Assembly: GCA_025766275.1 (NCBI GenBank)
Contig: JAFKAC010000012.1
Span: forward strand, 620,001 to 684,000
Length of the DNA: 64,000 nucleotides
From: Lactarius indigo
Lineage: Eukaryota; Basidiomycota; Agaricomycetes; Russulales; Russulaceae
Direction: 5' to 3'
In this document: positions 29,734 to 41,718 of the stretch, piece by piece
How the letters are laid out: each line of letters starts with the position of its first letter
Numbering within the stretch: the stretch's first letter is position 1
Notes under the pieces: generated by a model
Told to the model about the DNA's origin: nothing
Database searches by the model: none
Seen by the model: only the letters and a program-made list of their open reading frames with translations
Program-made: the position numbers and the translations under genes

Positions 29734-32700
29734 ACCCATCGGCCTGGGTGAGGGCTTTAAATTGTAATTCTGTAATCATGACGCGCTTTCGTTCTCTCCA
29801 AATTCCAGTCTCGATTCGCACGAATTACCAAATGGCCGATATCAGAGCATTGGTTGACTCAGGAGCAACCGACAATTTCATGCACCCGAACTTCATCAAA
29901 AAATTAGGCATCGGGCTCCAACTCCTACCACAACCACAAAAAATCTGGAACATAGACAACACGGAAAATAAAGCTGGGTCTATCACCCACTTTACTGATC
30001 TAGATGTATACGCTAAGGGATACCACAGAACCATGCGCTTCCTCGTAACCGACCTCAGAGGAGAAGACGTTGTTCTAGGGTATCCCTGGTTGGCAACCTA
30101 TGAACCAACCATCAATTGGAGAGATGCGGTAATACACGAAGAGGTCATGCCGGTCATGATCAGCACACAGGACAGTCCAAGTCGTCACACCATCATTGCA
30201 GCTGCGCTCACTAACGATGAAAAAGAGGCAATCATCCTTGACATGGATGAAGAAGACACGTACTTGCGGGCAACTACGTCTACAGAGTTAGCCATCCGTG
30301 CCAAGGAGGGGGGAGACCCCGTGAAACTGCCAGCAGAGTACAAAGCCTTCGAAAGGCTTTTTAGTGAAGAAGTGTCCCAACGATTCCCTCCAGCTAGACC
30401 CTGGGACCACGCCATAGACTTCAAGCCAGGCGCTCCTTCTGCAATTGACTGCAAGATATACCCGCTAACACAAGAAGAGGAGGGGAAGCTTAAGGAGTTC
30501 CTAGACGAGAAACTCCAACAAGGATATCTTCGACCTTCCATCTCCCCGTACGCATCATCATTCTTCTTCGTTAAAAAGAAAGACGGAAAGCTACGCCCCG
30601 TACAGGATTACCGGGTCATCAATTCCCACACCATACGTAACCAATACCCACTCCCCCTCATCCAAGATCTCATCTACGACCTCAGTAATGCTCATATTTA
30701 TACGAAACTTGACATTCGATGGGGGTACAACAACGTCCGCATACGAGACGGCGATCAAGAAAAGGTGGCCTTCAAACTAAATTTGGTCTTTTCGAACCAA
30801 CCGTTATGTTTTTCGGCCTCACCAATTCGCCAGCCACCTTCCAAACAATGATGAATCACATTTACCGCGATACTATCGCCAAACACGAACTATGGGGCAC
30901 TGTCATCCGCGTCTACATGGATGACATCGGGATTGCGACGCAAGAAGGCTCCACTCTGGCGGACCACGTCGATGCTGTGACCGACGTTCTCTGCGTCGCC
31001 CAAGACCACGACCTCTATTTCAAACTCGAGAAGTGCCTCTTTCATCAACCACGGATGGATTACCTGGGGGTAATCCTTGAGAGGGGGGTAACACGCATGG
31101 ACCCGGTAAAAGTTCGCGGCATCAAGGACTGGCCAACGCCGACCAAAGTCAGGGACGTACGCTCTTTCTTGGGCTTCTGTAACTTTTACTGATTATTCAT
31201 CCGCGGTTTCGCAACCCACGCACGACCATTGAACCGACTAACGAGAAAGGACACGGAATGGAGATGGACGGAAGACGAAGACCGCGCATTCAAAACCCTC
31301 AAACGCCTCGTCACCGAAGAACCGGTACTGGCACATCCTAACTTACAGGACCAATTCGAGTTAGAGGTTGACGCGTCGGGATTCGCAGTAGGTGCTGTAC
31401 TGTTACAAAAGAAAAATGACGGTCACAAGCACCCAATAGGATATTACTCGGCTACACTAAACGAAGCCGAACGAAATTACGACATCTACGACCTGGAGCT
31501 CCTAGCCATCGTTAAGGCCCTCAGACATTGGAGACCCCTACTCGCGGGATCCCCGCACAAAATCAGGATATTTTCAGATCACCTCAATCTCCAGTACTGG
31601 AAAACTCCACAAAAGATCAGTCAACGGGTCACCCGAGAAGTACTGGAGCTGATGGAATATGATTTTGAGATCCACCATATCAAAGGGAAGCATAACGGCA
31701 GAGCGGATGCCCTGTCCAGGCGGCCGGACTACGACCAGGGAGAGGGGGACAACCAAGGTGTGGTAGTCTTACCTCCCGAAGTATTCGTGCGAGCCACTAA
31801 TGTCGCCCATGCCCTGGAAATACACCCGTTACTGCAAATGCCGAGGCGACGGCAAGACCCAAAAATAGTCCAGGTGTGGGTCGACGCCCATCAGCTGAAG
31901 AAAATAGATGGGGAATGGTACAAGGATGGACGACTAGTGGTTACCGGACCCTTGACCGCATACAGGGCAATAATACACGACCACCACGACCCCCCTGTTC
32001 ATGGACACCCGGGTATCAGCAGAACCCAACGACTCGTGGAGCGACATTACTGGTGGCCGAGGATCCGTCGAGATGTGTATGAGTACGTCACGGGATGTGC
32101 TGACTGCCAGCGAAACAAAGTCAACACAAGACCAACGCACGCGCCGTTACACCCCATTACAGCGATAACGGACGCTCCCCCTTTCCATACCATCGCGTTG
32201 GACTTTATTACTAAGCTACCGATGTCCCAATCCTATGACAGCATTCTCACCGTCACAGATCATGACTGCAGCAAGGCATCAATATTCATCCCGTGCAACG
32301 AAGAAATCACGGCGGAAGAAACGGCCACCCTGTACGTCCTTCATGTGTTCAAACGGTTCGGACTACCGCGCAAAATCATCAGTGACCGTGACCCCCGGTT
32401 CACGTCAAAATTCACCAAGGAAGTTTGTCGGATCCTGGATATTAAACAAAATATCTCCACGGCATACCACCCACGGACGGATGGACAATCAGAACGGACA
32501 AACCAATGGCTGGAGCAGTACCTGCGGTTCTGGGCCAACGAGCGTCAAGATAACTGGGTGGCATACCTTCCCATAGCAGAATTCGCTCACAACAATTGGC
32601 CCCACGAGTATACGAAACAATCCCCCTTTATGTTGCTTATGGGTTACGATCCGACAGCGGACTGGGCGGATAAACCATCTCCCATCCCACGTGTCGTCAC

Positions 32701-34447
32701 CAGACTCACACAGCTCAAGGAAGCGCGACAGCTAGCCCAGACCCTGATCAAGAAGGCCCAAGATAGCTGGGTGAAACATCGAAGTACACCCAAATATAAA
32801 ATAGGCGACCAGGTGTGGTTAGAAGGGAAGCACCTTCGAACCAATCAGCCCACGGCGAAACTCGCAGCGCGACGCCACGGCCCTTTTAAAGTAGTCCAGG
32901 TGATGTCCCCATACAACTATCGTCTCGAACTTCCCACGCAGTGGAGTATCCACCCGGTATTTCATATAGACTTCCTTACGCCGTACAAAAGCACAACCAT
33001 ACATGGCGAAAATTTCCCTCGACCACCACCGGATCTTGTAGAGGGAGAGGAAGAATATGAAGTCGAGGCCGTTCTGGACGCACGGCATTTCAGCTGCCGG
33101 AGGAAGCTCCAATATCTCATCAAATGGAAGGGGTACCCTAACTTGGAGAATCAGTGGGTCGATAAGGATGATGTGTTCGCCCCGGAAGCAATAGAGGCAT
33201 ACCTGGCGGCCCGAACAACCGCAAGACACCTTAAAAGCCAGCCAGACGAGAGTCAGGGAGAGTATCACTCCTATCTTCGATCCTCTTACACTTTCATGCC
33301 CACCTCTCCTCTCAGACATGTCACCACGGCAATCCTCCTCGACCAAGTCGTGCAAGACGCCACCGCCATCATCCAAGACAACGAAGAAACCGTGGTTCCA
33401 ACGGTCCAGCTCACTCCGTACATACCTGCAAACATGCGAACGGGGCATATCACCGCTCAAGAATGGGCTGGCATCTTACAGAGGTTCCCAGACCCCACGC
33501 ACCAGCCCAGCGACGAGCAGCATGCCGTCCCTCACATCTTCCAAGACGACAATGGGGCGCGCGAACCTATCGCAATCATCCCCCCAGACAACACTCTTAT
33601 CGGTATTAGGGGAGTTTTCCCGACCGATCGATCTGACGAAGGACCGAGCAGAGGCGGAAGCGGAGGAGGCCTGGCGGAGGACGGCTCAGGACTGGGCCAG
33701 AGAACAGTTGAGGTTGGCGCAGGAGAAATTGAGCGAGTTGCGGCAGCGCAGGCAGCGATGCCGGACCAAGCTGACCATGACGACGGAGATTACTACCCGG
33801 TCAGCCACCCCCTCCTTCGAACGAACCGCGACTCTGCTGATCCCGGAATCACCCCGTGGCTCCTACACACCGACGGAACCCCCATGTCTTGAGGACGTGT
33901 GCGACTGCCCGGCGTCGCACTACACACCCCCATTACGCGAGACGACGACCCCGTGCAGGTCCTTGCGCCTGAAGGGTTCCAGGCGAATCGACAGCCCCAT
34001 CACATTCACTTCCCCATCACCGGGCCGGACGGAGTAGAGTTGCAGGCGAGTCACATACAAATTGTTGGAGGTGCGAACCCTTTTGTCCTGGGAGTAATCC
34101 CAGGGTCCCCCTATCTTTACGGCAAACCCCTCTATGCCACCCCGCGACTCTCGGCTGCGAACCGCGCCTTCATCGCCCATGAGGATCTCGTCATCCTCGC
34201 CGCCGACAAACTCACCGACCGTGCACTTAACCACATAGGGGATGAGTCCCTGGTTGCGGAGGTGACACGTTACCGCGCCGCAGCCCACGAAGAATCGCGC
34301 CTGCAAGCGCGCATCCGCCAACTCCACGGGATGGTCCTCGTCGCCCACGAAGACAAGATGGACTGCGTGTACCGCCTGGAGCGCGCGGATGTATTCCGAC
34401 GCATCGAAGACGAGCAGCGCGATTGGATAGCACGTGACTTTCAGTGA
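29703..34447 (+). pseudogene. pol: Ty3-4 Pol: protease, RT, RNase H, integrase, chromodomain, C-terminal module
   Basis: It overlaps gag in the -1 frame (GKRGFSERLNPSAW). Protease LVDSGATDNFMHP near 29850. RT FFFVKKKDGKLRPVQDYR, LDIRWGYNNV and VYMDDIGIAT (catalytic YMDD at 30913-30924). RNase H LEVDASGFAVGAVLLQ near 31360. Integrase HHCC (VHGHPGISRTQ, CADCQRNK) near 31995-32120 and DDE core (ALDFITKLPMS, ISDRDPRFTSKF, GQSERTNQWLEQ). Chromodomain EEYEVEAVLDARHFS, LIKWKGYPNLENQW near 33045-33190. Then a module of about 400 residues ends IARDFQ. Breaks: a one-base loss in an A run near 30774 (AFK to TKFGLFE), and TGA at 31190 and 33890, both at expected Arg or Gln/Arg positions. With so few lesions this is the best guide to the family protein. 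Confidence 0.93.
29715..29721 (+). promoter_or_regulatory. Ty3-4 putative -1 frameshift site GGGTTTT
   Basis: G GGT TTT in the gag frame, 10 nt before the gag TGA (29731-29733); a -1 slip continues FSERLNP in pol. A second candidate, GGGAAAA at 29705-29711, is not shared by Ty3-2. Confidence 0.65.
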
Positions 34448-34462
34448 GTCTGGGGTCTCACG

Positions 34463-34477
34463 CTGAAAAGGGGGTGA
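34463..34477 (+). promoter_or_regulatory. Ty3-4 polypurine tract
   Basis: CTGAAAAGGGGGTGA abuts the 3' LTR. Confidence 0.8.
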
Positions 34478-34923
34478 TGTTACGGTTGTGCGCATCGAAC
34501 CCTTACTGTACCGGTTGTGGCTACGGTGGTAAGGAAGATTAGTCACGGACTCGGGGTTTACGCAGGAGTTAGGTGTTATGAGATGACTCGATCCTAGTAC
34601 AGGTAGTAGTAGTATTAGGATTGCGGTACTTACGCGACACGTTGGACGCTACAATACGGTGACTCATAGCAGCGCTTGAAAGCCTGCTCTTCTTGTATTT
34701 AAAGTAGCTGTGGAAGACCAAGAAACGCCATCTTGGTCTTCTTCAATCGTCACTTCCTGTCTTATCTCTGTCTGCCTTTGCTTGATTCAAGTATCGCCTT
34801 TTCACCAGTGTCTTCGAACATCTGAGAGAACTGCCTTCGTGCCATACGCCTTTGGCGTGATTAGCTAAGTCATAGTCGCCTTCATCCAAGCTCAAGTCGA
34901 GCTAACGCTGTGACGGCGTTACA
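34478..34923 (+). repeat. Ty3-4 3' LTR
   Basis: 446 bp, near-identical to 27281-27726, followed by the target duplication TGAT. Confidence 0.95.
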
Positions 34924-37551
34924 TGATGGTGGGAGTTTGACTATGAAGTCCATGGCTATCACCTCGAATGGTTCGGCCGATGGTTTGGTGGTAATAGGGA
35001 ACAGGTGTGGCTTTTGTCGGTGAGGATTAATTTTGTTGCTTTGGCATGTCGCGCATCCTTTGACGTAGGCTTCCACGTCCTTATGCATGTTGGGCCACCA
35101 GAAGTCGTGTCGTACTAGCTCTAGGGTGTTTGCGATTCCTGGATGTCCGGCGCTTGGAGTATCGTGGAAAAAGGTAATCACTCCCCGTTTAAGATCGTTG
35201 TTTCCCACAACAATGAGGGCGTCGTTCTTCCACCATAAGCCGTCGTGTTTCTTTAGGTTATGGGGTTCGATCCATGGGAGAAGCGTTGTCTCATCCATGT
35301 TTTGTGCGATTTGGGTCCATATGTCCATATCGTGCATGGACGTTTGAGTTATTTTGAGGAATACTTCTTCTGGGAGTACCGTGACATGGTCGTTATCGCT
35401 GGTGCCGTCGTCGTAGTCGGGTCATCTTGATAGCGAGTCTGCTTGGGTATTTTTCTTACCAGGGATATGTTTGAGTACGAAATTGTACTCGGATAACTCC
35501 TGGAACTCCCGCGCCACTCGTCGGTTGATCTTCCTGGGTTCTTTCCAATATTGTAGATTGGCGTGGTCCGTATGAATAGTTATTAGGTGGGGAGATCCCA
35601 CCAGGTATGTACGCCACGTTCGTAGTGCCTTGACGATTGCCAATAGTTCCCTATCGTAGATGTCGTAGTTGCATTCTGCTTCTGATAGGGATTTGGAATA
35701 GAACGCGATTGGATGGATTTTGTTGTCTTCTCCCTTCTGGTTTAGGACCGCGCCCAGGGCGTAACTCGAGGCGTCAACTTCAATTTTGAAGGGTTGATCT
35801 AACTTCGGGAACAATAGTACCGGCTCTGAGCTAATACGCTCCTTGATGGTGTCAAAGGCTCTTTGTCTGATTTCTGTCCATTCCCAGGGGACGTCCTTTT
35901 TTGTAAGATCGTGAAGAGGTCTTGCAATTGTAGAGAACCCACGTATGAATCGTCGGTAAAAGTTGCAGAACCCTAGGAAGGCTCGTACTTCTTTCAACGA
36001 TGTTGGCGCCTTCCAATCTCGTACCCCCTGAACTTTGACTGGGTCCATTCATAACTGCCCGTGTCCGATGATAAGCCCCAAGTATTCCACTTCATAGACT
36101 TCGAACACGCATTTTTCTGGTTTGATGTATAAGTCATGTTCATCGCAGAGGTCGAGAACCTGGTGCAATATCTGTCTATGGTGGGTGCGGTCGTCTGCAG
36201 TCGCGATTAGGATATCGTCCATGTACACGATAACTTCACCCGTTAGTACTAATTCCCGGAAGATGGTGTCCATCATAGTTTGAAAGGTGCTGGGGGAGTT
36301 GGTAAGGCCGAAGAACATGACTCAGGGTTCGAACAATCCTTGGTTTGTTTTGAACGCTGCCTTCCATTCGTCCCCTTGTTTGATTCGGACATTGTTGTAT
36401 CCCCATCGAATGTCAAGTTTCGAATAGAGTCGTGCTTCTCGAATTTTGTCAATGAGCTTGGGAATTAGGGGAAGTGGGTAGTGGTTTTTTATGGTGAGTT
36501 CGTTAAGGCGACGGTAATCCTGTACCGGGCGTAGTTTTCCGTCCTTTTTCTTGATGAAGAAAAAGGGAGATGCGTATGGGGATTTCGATGGCTGAATATA
36601 CTTTTTCTCCAGGTGTTCCGTTACAAATTCCGTTAGTTTCTCGGTTTCGGGAATCGTGAGTGGGTACACCTTACAATCCATTGTTTCGGGGGTGGTTGGG
36701 ATCAGATCTATAGCGTGGTCCCATGGCCGTGAAGGAGGAAAACGTTGGGACGCTTCTTCGCTGAATACCTTCTGATGTCTCCGATATTCTTCCGGGACCA
36801 TCTCTTCGAAGGTCTTCTGCAGTTTTTTTGCTGCTTCCTGCTGCGCCAATTCTGATGCTGTTGTTGTCTTTTGCAGTCGGATATAGGGGTCGCCAGTCTT
36901 TTCTAGTTGTTCCCATGCTAATTCATCCAGTTGGTACGTCTCCAATGCCTTAATAGTGGCTTCTAACGGCATGGCTTCGTCGGACAAATGTAAGCTGGTA
37001 ATAACCACTGGCTGGAATTCTTCATTGATTGTAGCATCCCGCCAGTGAAACTTGGGTTCGAAAGCTGTAAACCAAGGGTATCCGAGTATAACTTCATCGT
37101 TCCCTAGGTCGGTGATGAGGAATCGAAGGTTCTGGGTTCTTCCCCCCGTCTTAACGGTGAGATTGGTGAAGGACGTGATTTCTCCTCCTTAATTATGGGT
37201 TCCATCTACGTTCCATATCTTGATAGGTCGTTTGGTAGCTAGCCAGGCAATTTTGAGTCGCTTCAGAAGATTTGCGCTTATAAAGTTGTCGGTTGCACCA
37301 GAGTCTATCAGGACGTTTCGTTCGGCCGTCGTGTGAGCAGATTTGAAAAGTACTGGAATTCGCATGGATCGGAATCTGCTATTGTACACGCTAAGTTTTA
37401 ATGCTCTAGCCCAGGCCGCCGGGTTCAAGCGTTCAGAAAATCCTTCTTCTGCCCGAAGAGTTTGTCTACCATCAGTTCTCGTACTTCGGGAGTTTGAGCG
37501 AATAAAGCCACTACTTGGGCATCCGCTTGTTCTTCGTTTGAAAGGGGTCAT
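34924..37551 (-). pseudogene. Ty3-3 pol, 5' part: protease, RT, RNase H, integrase start
   Basis: One frame from the gag overlap (RAEEGFSERLNPAAWARAL) through protease (LIDSGATDNFISANL), RT (FFFIKKKDGKLRPVQDYR, LDIRWGYNN, VYMDDILIAT near 36215), RNase H (IEVDASSYALGAVLNQ), integrase HHCC (SAGHPGIANTLELVRHDFWW, CATCQSNK) and the first core strand (AMDFIVKLPPS), where Ty3-4 is inserted. In-frame stops: TAA at 37189-37191; TGA at 36322-36324, 36049-36051 and 35422-35424. Compared with Ty3-1/2/4 the RT is clearly divergent, confirming a separate subfamily. The continuation is 26248-27280. Confidence 0.92.
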
Positions 37552-39074
37552 GAGGCCGTCATGGAGATAGTGGCTGTGGCGGGAGCGGAGTCATTAGTGC
37601 TCGCAGCTTTAGCGGTGGTGGTTGGTTTTTGAGGGCAGAATCTGGAGATATGCCCTTGACCCCGGCATTGGAAGCACCTCCCCTCTTTTTGGAGTTGCTT
37701 CTTTTCATCATCCGTCATTGCTGCTCTTGCGCAAGTGCGGCTGACGTCCATTGCGTTTGGGTCCTTGGCTTTATTGAGGGCGTTCAGCCATTGGTCCCGG
37801 GAGGCGCCTCCTTTTTTGTCCGTTCTTCCCTTCGTAAGCCTATCTTTGAGCAGGAGGTATTCTGCTTGTTGGAGTGTTACCACTGTTTTCCAATCGTCCC
37901 AGTCCACGGGATGGTGGAACTTGATTGCGTTGATGACCAGCGCGTTTGGGAGGCCTTTCTGGAAAATTTCCAGGGTTGTGGCTTCGTCTTTGTTATACCC
38001 CACCTTATTGGCCAAATTGGAGAATTTGGCTATGTAAGTGTCGATGTCTTCTTTTTCCATTCGTAGACTTTGAATGGCATGTCGGGCTTTCTGCTGCTGG
38101 GTAGTGTCTGTATATGCTTGGATAAAGCGCGTTTCTATGGTGTTCCATAGGTTCTCGGCGTTCATGGCCACGCCACCCGCTAGTTGGTCAGCCAGCCATT
38201 GTATCTGTTCTTCGACCCAGTCGTCTACCAGTGGCCCTCGGATATAGGAGAGGAGGGTCATTGCGTGGGAATATGGAAGGGTCAATTGTTGAATGTTCGG
38301 ATTCATCCCTCGGTAGAGGGCGAAAGCGTTGAGGAAGGCTCGGCTGGCTTCTCGATCTCTGGTAAATTCTGGTGGAGGGTTTCCTCTGAGGCGTCCATTC
38401 GGTTGAGGGAGTCCTCCAGCGGCAGGTCCTGCTGCTGCTCCGCCGCCTCCACCTCCAGGTGCGCCGCCTCCGCCTCCACCTCCAGGCGCACCGCCTCCAC
38501 CTCCAGGCGCACCGCCTCCATGATGGCTTCCTGTGCCTCCCGCAATGCCTCCTCCGCTTGTCGACATACTTCCTCCCACAGGATGTCCTCCACTACCTGC
38601 AAGATTCGCTGTCGAGGATCCTGCGGTTGGTTGCGAGGAGGTGAGGGTGGTGGAGAGTTGGGTTGTGGACATATTGGCATATGATGCGAAGTCTACGGGG
38701 CGTTGGATTGTTGGTGTGAGGGTTGGATTATCTAGGTCGGGTTCTGATGATGGTTCTTCGATATCGGAGTCTGCTTCGATGGCGCTGACTTGTCCTTTTC
38801 CTGGTCCAAGTCCTAGATGGATAGGGATGGGTTTGTACGAATACCAGGAATGCTTTGTATCGGAATAGGTGACATAGGCCCAAATATGTTGGTCTTCAAT
38901 GTATTCGATTGGTTCGTATGTCAGTTTGTCGGGGTCGTAGACGTAGTACCCTTCATCGTGTGGGGTGTTCCTCCAGAGGGCGGTTCCTTTGATGGAGGGT
39001 CGTAGATTGTCGTAGGGGTGCCGCTCCAGGTACTCCTTGACAAACTTGGTTCGGCTTCGGCTGGTGAGAGCCAC
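37425..39074 (-). pseudogene. gag: Ty3-3 Gag (one in-frame TGA near the C terminus)
   Basis: ATG at 39074 is just downstream of the primer-binding site. A 508-residue frame runs to TGA at 37548-37550, and the same frame continues to a second stop at 37425 with the end KLFGQKKDFLNA. N-terminal domain (LERHPYDNLRPSIKG, YEPIEYIEDQHIWAYVTY), Ser/Thr linker, an extreme poly-Gly tract near 38420-38600, capsid (PPPEFTRDREASRAFLNAF, IDTYIAKFSNLANKVGY) and CCHC knuckle CFQCRGQGHISRFC near 37640-37680. The overall layout matches the other Gag proteins although sequence identity is low. Heptamer GGATTTT (37437-37443) lies at the position of the frameshift site. Confidence 0.88.
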
Positions 39075-39081
39075 AGTGAAG

Positions 39082-39092
39082 AGACTAGACTT
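39082..39092 (-). promoter_or_regulatory. Ty3-3 self-type primer-binding site
   Basis: AAGTCTAGTCT, 2 nt from the 5' LTR, is the exact complement of AGACTAGACTT at 39333-39323 in the LTR. The sequence differs from that of Ty3-1/2/4, yet pairing is kept. Confidence 0.75.
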
Positions 39093-39094
39093 AA

Positions 39095-39670
39095 TGTAAT
39101 GCCACTACAGGGGCGTTGAGTACGACCTGTACCAAGTCAATCAGTCGATCGGTAGTCTGAGCTCAAAGGCCCAACTTCAGATGTGATGGTGCACAAGAGT
39201 CACAAGGACGCGTGTCACTTGGACTATAGAGGAGTGCTAAGACTCGAAGGTCTAGCGAAGACGGGGATTGAGAGACAAGGGACTTCGATGAGTTCACGTA
39301 GACGAGTGTAGTATTACACAAGAAGTCTAGTCTACCATACAAGCTAGGTATGACTACGTTTAAATAGCGGTTAGGGTGTATGGCTGTTACAAACAGATGG
39401 CGCCATCGCTGGATTGGGGAACAAAGGGATAAACATAAAGAGAACAAGGCATAGATATATTGAGGATAAAGGGGAATCACGCGGGGTCGCGCGTGAGAGG
39501 GAACAAGTCGGAAACTAGCACATGTCAAGCTTTATCAGAAGGGAACGTCGATAAGCAGGGCGCGTGATAGAGGTCGGGTAATTGTAAAGTCCGCGTAATC
39601 ATACAGGGCTCGTACAGTGTGGGAAGGGAATAGTGGTAAAGAAAGAGATGAGTCCAAGAAAATTGTAACA
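39095..39670 (-). repeat. Ty3-3 5' LTR
   Basis: 576 bp. TATA box TATTTAAA begins at 39366 on the minus strand, 33 nt before the predicted RNA start at 39333. Confidence 0.92.
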
Positions 39671-40539
39671 CTTCCTTAGGAGTGCTTGAGCTTGTTCACG
39701 TTCAAGGGTGTTAACAAACCTTTGGTTGAAACCTTCCGCGACCGCATTCCACAGGTCTCTTGTATACTGGTCTATTCCTCATTGTATTTGCCGGTTGAGC
39801 CACTTGAGGTACGAAAGTACCCATTCACTGACCGACACCCCTTTGATGTAGGAGAGGAACAGGAGGCTTCGTCGGTAGTTGTTGCACATGACGGGGGTGT
39901 TGAGGTTCATTCCCCAATATATGTGCCATTGCATGAGGAATGAGTCCACCTTAGTGCGATCTCCGTCAAAAATGGTGGGGGGTTCACCTGTTAGCTTCTT
40001 GTGCCCATGTCCTCCCCCTCCTCTGCCTCCCAGTGGGCCTCCACCGCCTCCTCTGCCTGGAGGTCCTCCTCCCGGTTGGTCGTTTGGAAGGTCTGGCGGA
40101 TTTCCTCCCCCGACAGCCGGGAGGGGGAAGTCTCCTCCCGGAGGTCCTCCCCATCCTGGTGGGGGGTCAAGTGACAGTCCCAGTCTTCGTCCATCCCCCG
40201 ATGGGGGGTCTCCTTGGTCGGGTCCGATAGCCCGAAAAATTGCTGCATTGTCTGCAGTCATACGATGTCCCGTTTCGGGGTTTATGGGCATAAGGTTTTG
40301 TTGGGATTCTTGTCTGATTGCTTCGGCCGCATCTCACACCACCTGTTCTCTTACGGTCATGATTTCTTCTGCCGTCATTGTAGTTGTGGCCATTTCTGCT
40401 GTGGGCGATCGCACATGAATGACTTCTGGTGGTTCCGAGATATGTAGGGACTCAGCTCGCTGGATGGTGTACTGCTCGATGGGTCCGATGCTTGCTGGTC
40501 GATTCTCTTTGCTTTGTTCATCTTCTTCAGTTTCTTCGC
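39671..40539 (-). pseudogene. Ty3-1 gag, middle segment
   Basis: Lies between the solo LTR at 40540 and the Ty3-3 insertion. It holds the acidic linker (EETEEDEQSKENRP), the Gly/Pro-rich tract (near 39990-40200) and the capsid start (EPPTIFDGDRTKVDSFLMQW) to EREQAQALLRK. TGA stops near 40335 and at 39779-39781 replace sense codons of the Ty3-4 homologue. Confidence 0.88.
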
Positions 40540-41718
40540 TGTAACGGTAGCATGGCCCTTGGGCCCGAAACTTGCTGTTTCCGAGTATCTCAGCCACTCC
40601 GAAACTGTCACCCGTCATGCCTTATCTCGTCCATCACCACATCAAGCTGTCTTCGCTCACTTCGCCTCGCCTCGTCTTACATCCTTTCTCTCTCATCTTG
40701 TCATCAAATCTGTCATTCCTTGCCTCGTCATCTTCCCCGTCTCTTCCGTCATCGTCGGACGCCACCCAATTGCCCGTACTGGGCTAATGTCGCCTTCAAG
40801 CCTCCCAACTGCGACGCCAACGGCCTCAAGTCTACCATGCTTCCACCACTCACCATTCCTTTGCTTTCCTCGACGTCTTCATCACCTCCTTCATGTCTTC
40901 ACCCTCGGCCGATCGACTTCGCGTCATCGCCTCTCAAGCCACGACTCTTCGTCGAACTGTTCTAGTTCGCGCTCTCTGTCTCGGGCACAGGCGCGCCCAA
41001 TATCGTTTAATTTTACCCTTCTTTTTCTGACATTTTTCTTTGTACTCATAGTGCGCGTCGTTGATACTTCCGGCGCTGTCGTTCGGCCACGCTCCCTTGT
41101 TCGCCGACTCTCCTACTTTCACGATGACTCGTACCCTTTTCCCGTGCTCGCCTCGTGTTTCCACCTGTTGATTCCCTCTCCACCTACAATTTTCAGTTTA
41201 CCTTTCCCCACTTTTACACTTCCTTCCTCACACCTTTCGACTTAGTCGCGATTTACTTCGTCTGGCTTTAGGTACTGACCGCATGTATAAAAGCCTCAGG
41301 TTCGCGTTCGGAATGTAGCAGTTGATCTCTCCCCCATCCTTTCTCTTGCATATTTCGTGTAATTCAGCTAGCTTTCGGGTCAGGCCTTAAAAGTCGAAGG
41401 CACCTGAATTGCTTTTTCTCAATCGCTCGACTCGTACCCCTCGTCTACTTCAAGATCGACTCTCCTCTTGTCTTTTTGACTCTGCGCCGCTAACCCTTTG
41501 TACTTCTCTAGGTAAATTCCCTTCACGATTGATCTAACAATCTTCGCGAAGAGTTCTTTTGCTCGGCTCTGCTCATCGTCTCTTTTGTCAACATCTCGGG
41601 TCATTCTTCTCGTATCATTCCCCTATCCTATCATCATCCCGGGCTGCTTCCCCTTTAACTCTCCTCTTCTCCACCCTCTGCCCACGTTTACTCACGCATG
41701 CGCTTTCGAGCACGTTCA
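40540..41718 (+). repeat. large solo LTR, related to the Ty3-5 LTR
   Basis: 1,179 bp, TGTAACGGTAGC...CACGTTCA, with target duplication TCGC (40536-40539 and 41719-41722). Removal restores EAVSEETEED in the Ty3-1 gag. A TATA box (GTATAAAAG near 41284) sets plus orientation. Both ends resemble those of the LTR at 59591-60818 (shared GGGCCCGAAA near the start, and the same pattern at the end). Open frames inside it are not genes. Confidence 0.82.

Larger units (their letters stand above)
27281..34923 (+). mobile_element. Ty3-4: youngest full-length element, inside the Ty3-3 integrase
   Basis: 7,643 bp with 446-bp LTRs (27281-27726 and 34478-34923) and a 4-bp target duplication TGAT (27277-27280 and 34924-34927). 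Removing it and one TGAT restores LPPSGGFDSILTI of Ty3-3 integrase. The LTRs differ at about six positions by eye, all transitions, the lowest divergence in the nest. Same family as Ty3-1. Defects: three TGA stops and one single-base deletion. Confidence 0.96.
24146..39670 (-). mobile_element. Ty3-3: Ty3/gypsy chromodomain element with an extra zinc-knuckle ORF, inside Ty3-1 gag
   Basis: 576-bp LTRs lie at 24146-24721 and 39095-39670. Target duplication CTTCC occurs on both sides (24141-24145 and 39671-39675); its removal rejoins QALLRK and GLKMIDGD of the Ty3-1 gag in frame. It is a different subfamily from Ty3-1/2/4: different LTR, a gag with a poly-Gly tract, and a third ORF after pol. It contains Ty3-4. 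Confidence 0.95.

Noticed and set aside
40514..41245. 243-codon plus-strand frame inside the large solo LTR
   Set aside because: It lies across the LTR U3, is Ser/Leu/Pro-rich without domains, and is explained by the pyrimidine-rich LTR sequence.
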